Assembly (NCBI GenBank): GCA_963650135.1 | Contig: CAVJLG010000033.1 | Coordinates: forward strand, 1 to 18,726 | Length of the DNA stretch: 18,726 bases | From: HGM13006 sp963650135 | GTDB lineage: Bacteria > Bacillota > Clostridia > Oscillospirales > Oscillospiraceae | Direction of reading: 5' to 3' | Shown here: one piece after another, positions 14,469 to 18,726 of the stretch | Position numbering within the stretch: position 1 is the stretch's first letter | Layout: each line of letters begins with the position of its first letter | The notes under the pieces: model-generated | The model's input: only the letters and a program-made list of their open reading frames with translations | The model's database searches: none | Told to the model about the DNA's origin: nothing | Position numbers and translations under genes: made by a program

Positions 14469-16568
14469 TTATGCCAGGGCCTCGGGCTTCTCAACTTCGT
14501 GATTACTCCAGGAATCTGCGGTGGCAGCGCCGGAGAAATCAGCAGAGGTGGAATAAGAGGAAACGGTAACGGTATAGTCGCTGGTACCGGAGACATAGAC
14601 GGTGCCGTCGGTGCCCACGATGGAGACGGTGTTGCCGTTTTCGTCTACGATAGTACCTTCATTATAAAGGCTGGTCAGGGTGCTGTCGCCGGTGACGGTC
14701 CAGGTGGAGTCCTTGGAAACGTACAGGTTGCAGTAGCCGTCGCCGCCGTTTCCGGCATAGCTTTCATCGTCTACAATCGCGCCGGTGAGGGAGCTGCCGT
14801 TTTGCATGTAGAAGTCCAGCTGGCTGATGGAGTCCCAAATCACGTCGCCCTCCATGGTCTGATCGTCGGCGGTGAAGGTGCAGTCCGAGCCGTTGGCCCC
14901 GGAGGTGCCCCAGCCACGCTGATTGTTGTTGCCGGTGCAGCGGAGGAAGAATTCGCTGTCTTCGGCGTTGGTGATATCCACATCAGACAGGAGAATGTTG
15001 CACTGGGTGTTGGTGGTGTAGAACATGCCGCCGTTCTTGGCCGTCAGGCTGCCGCCGACGAGCTGCATGGTGCTTTCGCCCACCTCGGAATCGCCGGACA
15101 TGCTCTGGTAGACGATGACGTTCCAGGTGGTGTCGTTCTGGCTCAGGTCGTCCATGTCGCCGGTGATGTCGCAGTCAAAGAGATGGATGGTGTTGAGGCC
15201 CTCCATGCAGATGGCTTCGGAGCCGGAGGCTGTGAGGGTGGCGTTATTCACGGCGATATCCGCGGTGCAGTAGACCGCAGGGGAGCCGACGCCGGTGGTT
15301 TCATAGGTGCCGCCGTCCACCACCATGGTGCCGCCGCCCCGGTCAGAGCGAATGGCTGCCGAGGATTCGCCCGCGGTCTTCACCGCCAGGTTCCAGGCAT
15401 AGAGGGTGCCGCCGCCTGCCGCATGGATGCCGCCGGAGGTATCCTGGGTGGTGGTGATGGTGGAATCAGATGCGTAGACGGTGCCGCCATTATAGGCAAA
15501 CAGCCCCGCGCCGCCTGCTGCATCGGTGGTGACGGTGGAATCCTTTACATAGGTGCTACCTTGGGTGCCCAGAACCGCCGCGCCCACGCCATAAAAGCTG
15601 GAGCTGTCGCCGCCGGTGGAATCCTGGGAGGTGCGGTCAATGGTGACATTGCTCAGGGTCACGTCCGCGTCCCCATCCACCAGAACGGCGTTTTCATCGG
15701 TGCCGGTGGAGGAGATGGACTGGCCCTCTACGGTGGTATCCTCGGAGTATTCGTTCACCGCGTCATAGCTGGTGGGGGCAGAGGAACCGCCGCCCGGGCC
15801 GCCCATGCCGCCGGGCGCGCCCAGGCGGCTCTGGGCTGCCTCGATGACCACGGCGGTGATGTCGCCGTTTTCGTCAAAGGTGATGCTCAGGGTATCGCCC
15901 ACGGTGATGTCGGAGAGGGTGGCCTCGACCTGGGTACCGTCTTCGTCATTCTTCGCCAGAATGGAGTCGTTGCCCAGCACCAGGGTTGCGGTCTTGGCTT
16001 CGGAATCCGCTGCTTCGCCGGACTGGTCGGGCGGGGTGCCGGGATTGGAGGCGGTGTTGCCGGTTTCACCTGCTGCCTGTGCGTCGTCGGGCTTCTCGGG
16101 GACGGCGTTAGGATCGGCGCTGGTGGGTTCGGTATTCTCGGTATTCTCCGTGGTTTCGGCATTTTCGGCGTTTTGATTGTCCGGGAGATCGGGAGGCGTG
16201 CCGCCATTCTCACCATTGCCGCCGTTTTCGCCATTCTCGCCCTGGGGCATATCCGGCGGGGTGCCCATGGAGTTGCCGCCCACGGTCAGGGAGATGGTGT
16301 CGCCTTCGATGGCAGTGACGGTGCCCTGAATGGTTTCGTCCTTGGGGGCGTCCTCATCGCTGCCGATATAGGAAAAGATGTTGCCGGCCTCCTGGGCGGA
16401 AAGGGGCTCCACATTGGATGTGGTGCTGGCCTCCGTCTCCGATGCCGCCGGGGCGGTGGAGGCAGCCGGGGCCGAGGAGGAAGCGGTTTCGTTGGAGCCG
16501 CAGCCGGTGAGGGACAGGGACACGGTGGCTGCCAGCATGCCGGACAAAAGCTGATAACGTTTTGACAT
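14469..16568 (-). CDS. Secreted lipoprotein with predicted beta-helix
   Basis: This 699-residue protein starts with a lipoprotein signal (LSLTGC, lipid Cys at 23), followed by a Ser/Ala/Thr linker. A short beta segment, IQGTVTAIEGDTISLTV (80-96), comes next, then a low-complexity Asn/Glu/Gly/Pro/Thr region (about 103-190) and a segment like DUF5666 (193-243). After a Gly-rich hinge (249-262) a long repetitive part (about 265-690) has short turns such as SNVTID, KDSTVTT, YASDSTIT and VNNATLT, typical of right-handed parallel beta-helices. The late block NNNQRGWGTSGANGSDCTF is seen in many clostridial surface proteins of unknown role. AAAGGATG precedes the ATG. A TATACT box (16627-16632, minus strand) may be the -10, with a weak -35. 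Function is unknown; carbohydrate or surface adhesion is plausible. Its transcript ends before the SLH gene, so it is a neighbour and not an operon member. Confidence 0.85.
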   Translation of the reverse strand: MSKRYQLLSGMLAATVSLSLTGCGSNETASSSAPAASTAPAASETEASTTSNVEPLSAQEAGNIFSYIGSDEDAPKDETIQGTVTAIEGDTISLTVGGNSMGTPPDMPQGENGENGGNGENGGTPPDLPDNQNAENAETTENTENTEPTSADPNAVPEKPDDAQAAGETGNTASNPGTPPDQSGEAADSEAKTATLVLGNDSILAKNDEDGTQVEATLSDITVGDTLSITFDENGDITAVVIEAAQSRLGAPGGMGGPGGGSSAPTSYDAVNEYSEDTTVEGQSISSTGTDENAVLVDGDADVTLSNVTIDRTSQDSTGGDSSSFYGVGAAVLGTQGSTYVKDSTVTTDAAGGAGLFAYNGGTVYASDSTITTTQDTSGGIHAAGGGTLYAWNLAVKTAGESSAAIRSDRGGGTMVVDGGTYETTGVGSPAVYCTADIAVNNATLTASGSEAICMEGLNTIHLFDCDITGDMDDLSQNDTTWNVIVYQSMSGDSEVGESTMQLVGGSLTAKNGGMFYTTNTQCNILLSDVDITNAEDSEFFLRCTGNNNQRGWGTSGANGSDCTFTADDQTMEGDVIWDSISQLDFYMQNGSSLTGAIVDDESYAGNGGDGYCNLYVSKDSTWTVTGDSTLTSLYNEGTIVDENGNTVSIVGTDGTVYVSGTSDYTVTVSSYSTSADFSGAATADSWSNHEVEKPEALA

Positions 16569-16723
16569 TAAGAATCATCCTTTCGATGGGAATGGAAGCG
16601 TGACTTCCTTTGCTTTGGATGACCCTAGTATATCCGGGGCAAATGGAGAAAACATGGGCAAACCTTTGCGGGAACGTAAATAAAAATCAGGGATTTTATG
16701 AACCCAATGTGATGAAATGTTGT

Positions 16724-16756
16724 AGCAAAACGCCGCCCCGGCGTACCGGAACGGCG
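16724..16756 (-). terminator. Rho-independent terminator of degV
   Basis: An 11-bp stem (CGCCGTTCCGG/CCGGGGCGGCG on the minus strand, two G-U pairs) with a TACG tetraloop is followed by TTTTGC. It lies 8 bases past the degV stop codon. Confidence 0.85.
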
Positions 16757-16764
16757 AATTTTGC

Positions 16765-17613
16765 TTATTTGGAACGAATAAATAGAATGCCCAATGTGCC
16801 CGGGCCGCAGTGGCAGGAGACGGTGCAGCCCGCTTCCGTCTCGATGATCTCGGTGAACGGGGCGTATTCGGCGATGGCGGCGCGGACCTTATCCACAATG
16901 CCGTCCTCCACCGGGGTATGGGTGATGAAGATCCGCTCATACACCAGGCCGTCCCGGTTCTGGAGCCGGTCCCGTACATAGTCGAGGATGCACTTTTCAT
17001 ATTTGCCCCGGTATTTCTTGACCACCTTCATCTTGCCGTCGATGACCTCGATGCAGGGCTTGAGATGCAGGAGGTTCGCGCCCAGGGCCACCACCATGGA
17101 GCAGCGCCCGCCCTTGACCATGTAGTCCAGCCGGTCAAGTAAGAAGCTGGCCTCCACCCGTCCGGTGAGGTCATTCAGCCGGTCTACAATCTCCTGGGGG
17201 GTGAGCTTCCCTTCCTCCGCCATCTTCACCGCCTCGCAGACAATGTGACCGTGGCCCGAGGAGAGGTTCCGGGAATCCACCACATAGACATTCTGGAGTT
17301 CCGACGCGGCCACACAGGCGTTCTGGTAGCAGGAGGAGAAATCGGCGCTGATATCGATGTGGATGATTGCGTCGCAGTCCTGTAAAAGGCGGGTGAACAT
17401 CTCCTGATAGTCGCCCACATTGTTGGCGGCGGTGGAGCACAGGTCGCCCCCGGCTGCCACATGGTCGAAGATATCCTGGGGGTGAATGTCAACCCCGTCC
17501 CGGAACGTCTCGCCGCCCTTCATGGTGTAGAGGGGGAGGATCTCCACCCCATGGGCCTGGAGATAGTCGGGGTTTAGGTCACAGGTGCTGTCGGAGGTGA
17601 TTCGAATGTGCAT
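16765..17613 (-). CDS. DegV family fatty-acid-binding protein
   Basis: This 282-residue cytosolic protein belongs to the DegV/FakB family, which holds a fatty acid for phosphorylation by FakA so that it can enter phospholipid synthesis. Visible motifs are the N-terminal ITSDSTCDL (5-13), the STAANNVGDYQEMF segment (60-73), the IDISADFSSCYQNA ligand loop (86-99), VVDSRNLSSGHG (111-122) and a later MVKGGRCSMV. Length is typical. The ATG at 17613 is chosen because AAGGAAGG lies just upstream, the family N terminus starts there and a TTGAAA-TATAAT promoter lies about 38 bases above; the longer reading from 17760 crosses that promoter. It is a single-gene transcript. No fakA or DUF1836 gene is adjacent, so its partner must lie elsewhere. 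Confidence 0.92.
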   Translation of the reverse strand: MHIRITSDSTCDLNPDYLQAHGVEILPLYTMKGGETFRDGVDIHPQDIFDHVAAGGDLCSTAANNVGDYQEMFTRLLQDCDAIIHIDISADFSSCYQNACVAASELQNVYVVDSRNLSSGHGHIVCEAVKMAEEGKLTPQEIVDRLNDLTGRVEASFLLDRLDYMVKGGRCSMVVALGANLLHLKPCIEVIDGKMKVVKKYRGKYEKCILDYVRDRLQNRDGLVYERIFITHTPVEDGIVDKVRAAIAEYAPFTEIIETEAGCTVSCHCGPGTLGILFIRSK

Positions 17614-17650
17614 GGCTTGGCCTTCCTTTTCTCGATAAAATATTGGAATT

Positions 17651-17679
17651 ATTATAGCGAAAATGAGCCAGGGTTTCAA
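17651..17679 (-). promoter_or_regulatory. Sigma-A promoter of degV
   Basis: On the minus strand TTGAAA (17679-17674) and TATAAT (17656-17651) are separated by exactly 17 bases. The leader is about 30 bases. Confidence 0.88.
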
Positions 17680-17787
17680 CGATTTTTCGCGGTTTCGGCA
17701 GGTTGAACGGATAGAAGGGGGGATTTTTAGCAAAATTGCGTCATGAACCAATAGTGGCACACGATAAAAGTTGAAAAATTCAAAGAT

Positions 17788-17961
17788 TATTCACACACTG
17801 TGGGGACGAGTGTGGTAGGATGGGAGCGTGAATCGGTGTCGCGTTTCCATCTCCGGTTTTCTCCTCTCTTTCTTTCCGCTCCTATATGACTTCTTCCGGA
17901 GAGATGCCGATCCGTAAGGAAAGGGGCCAACGTAGCTGTTCCCTGCGTTGGCTCTTTTTTT
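17788..17961 (+). other. Structured region ending in an orphan plus-strand terminator
   Basis: At 17926-17952, GCCAACGTAG pairs with CTGCGTTGGC, followed by TCTTTTTTT (17953-17961), a strong rho-independent terminator on the plus strand with no plus-strand gene before it. Upstream segments can pair: ATTCAC with GTGAAT enclosing ACACT/AGTGT (about 17788-17832), and ATCGG...CATCTCCGG with CCGGAGAGATGCCGAT (about 17831-17912). A small untranslated RNA of about 150-170 bases, or an abandoned leader, would explain this. No strong promoter is seen: TTGAAA near 17771 lacks a good -10. No known RNA family was recognised. Confidence 0.4.
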
Positions 17962-18300
17962 ACTTTTATGGCAAAACCACAGCAATGCAGCTGCGGGCTG
18001 CGTCGTCACAAGCTCCACATCCTTCGTTTCGCCCTTTTGGGGCAAAAGCTCAGTCGTTCCGCTGCTCCTCCTTTCCCCACCAAACCCACTTCGTTGGGCT
18101 TTGGCGGGGGCCCCTGGAATCTTTTGTGCCGGAAATGCGCCATTTTTCCTTGAAATACACAAAGTATTCCTGCGGGAAAATGGCTTTTTCCGACGCAAAA
18201 TCTCTGGCTGAATCCTCTTGCTGATTCCTGTGGTATTGCCATGAGCGCTCTATTTTAAGGGTATGGTATATCTGATAATTTCGTTTGAGGTTGGAGTTAC
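17962..18300. other. Gene-free stretch with two long hairpins
   Basis: No open reading frame here has a ribosome binding site or a recognisable protein. Two large inverted repeats are visible. CCCCACCAAACCCA pairs with TGGGCTTTGGCGGGG (18075-18109, one mismatch and one bulge). GCCATTTTTCC pairs with GGAAAATGGC (18139-18184), followed on the plus strand by TTTTTCC. The second could act as a terminator; together they look like intergenic repeat sequence. Confidence 0.45.
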
Positions 18301-18309
18301 CGTAGGGCT

Positions 18310-18617
18310 TACGATTTTCCACCGCACCGCACCCCAAGGGCACTTCTTCCGGCGACGCTTCGCACCACCGTAACCTTGGCAGCGCAGCACGCAGAGCGCA
18401 TGGAAACAGTGCGAAGCATGCCATGCGCGACTTAATCGCGTCGGAAATGTTGTCGCGGAGCGGTGCGCACAAAGCACGTCCGGTTGGGGTCACTATTAAC
18501 CCCAGGGGATCCAACGGGGGCCGCAGCCCCCTTGGCACGCCTTTCTCCACTATCTTTCGCCGTGCAGCGAAAGATGGTGCCGCCGGAGGCACGCTGGATT
18601 ACGGATGCAGTCCGTAA
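18310..18617 (+). repeat. GC-rich intergenic repeat, copy 4
   Basis: It contains CACCCCAAGGGCACTTC (as in copy 3), CGACTTAATCGCGTCGGAAATG and CACAAAGCACGTCCGG (both as in copy 2, inverted), and the core CTATTAACCCCAGGGGATCC with the GGGGGCCGCAGCCCCC stem (18516-18531). The ATCTTTCGC/GCGAAAGAT hairpin (18552-18575) follows. From about 18420 to 18600 it is nearly the reverse complement of 5150-5310. The end ACGGATGCAGTCCGT is a further small palindrome. Confidence 0.72.
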
Positions 18618-18644
18618 ATACGCAAAATCTTAAAACAATATTCC

Positions 18645-18673
18645 TTTACAATTCACCCCCATACTATTATAAT
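18645..18673 (+). promoter_or_regulatory. Near-consensus sigma-A promoter at the right edge
   Basis: TTTACA (18645-18650) and TATAAT (18668-18673) are separated by exactly 17 bases. The expected start is near 18680, where a possible nine-codon frame (ATG...TAA, 18680-18706, MSKTEETQ) begins. It presumably drives a plus-strand gene or RNA beyond the window. Confidence 0.75.
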
Positions 18674-18726
18674 ACAGCCATGAGCAAAACTGAAGAAACG
18701 CAGTAATTACAATGGTTCCCGGTCAT

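Noticed and set aside
17795..17822. GTGGG-like direct repeats at a 10-base period (GTGGG, GTGTG, ATGGG), reminiscent of MraZ boxes
   Set aside because: Only the first unit matches the known GTGGG box, and no mraZ, rsmH or other cell-division gene follows in the window.
17791..18224. Open frames of 112-135 codons on both strands of the right intergenic region
   Set aside because: No ribosome binding sites, compositions unlike a protein, and they cross the terminator and hairpins seen at the DNA level.

Overview
The window looks like a chromosomal segment of a GC-rich, low-GC-phylum (Bacillota/Firmicutes) gut anaerobe, most likely an Oscillospiraceae/Ruminococcaceae-type clostridium. The reasons are strong AGGAGG-type ribosome binding sites, consensus sigma-A promoters, lipobox signal peptides, an S-layer-homology (SLH) surface protein, no sign of outer-membrane proteins, and GC-rich intergenic repeats. 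The genus is an inference. Every convincing gene lies on the minus strand, so transcription runs from high to low coordinates.

Layout, left to right. 1-480: a GC-rich intergenic repeat (copy 1) and the terminator of cysK. 491-1417: cysteine synthase. 1418-1707: cysK promoter and a chain of hairpins that ends the upstream ABC operon. 1708-4635: a two-gene ABC exporter (MacB/LolD-type ATPase plus FtsX-type permease). 4691-5075: a small heavy-metal-associated (HMA) protein with its own promoter, operator and terminator. 5110-5735: two head-to-head copies of the intergenic repeat. 5763-10557: a tightly coupled five-gene operon, apbE - Gx-type membrane protein - four-domain FMN-binding protein - single-domain FMN-binding protein - NapH-like 4Fe-4S membrane protein. 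10700-14119: a large SLH-anchored protein with two Tp47-like regions and a C-terminal FMN-binding domain. 14120-14468: its promoter, two palindromic operator-like sites and an array of small hairpins. 14469-16568: a lipoprotein with a predicted beta-helix. 16765-17613: a DegV fatty-acid-binding protein. 17657-18726: no convincing gene; degV promoter, an orphan plus-strand terminator, hairpins, repeat copy 4, and a near-consensus plus-strand promoter at the right edge.

The central system is a flavin-based extracytosolic electron-transfer locus. ApbE is a lipoprotein that would covalently attach FMN to threonine in SGAT motifs. Six such motifs are encoded here: four in one membrane-anchored protein, one in a second, and one at the C terminus of the SLH protein. 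The NapH-like protein, with two 4Fe-4S clusters, could pass electrons from the cytosol or quinol pool across the membrane to these flavins. The SLH protein would place the last flavin in the cell wall/S-layer, fused to Tp47-like domains of uncertain substrate. The donor and terminal acceptor are not encoded in the window.

Palindromic AGTTAG/CTAACT-type sites at the promoters of the ABC exporter, the HMA protein and the SLH flavoprotein suggest common control, perhaps by a metal-responsive repressor. That is an inference.
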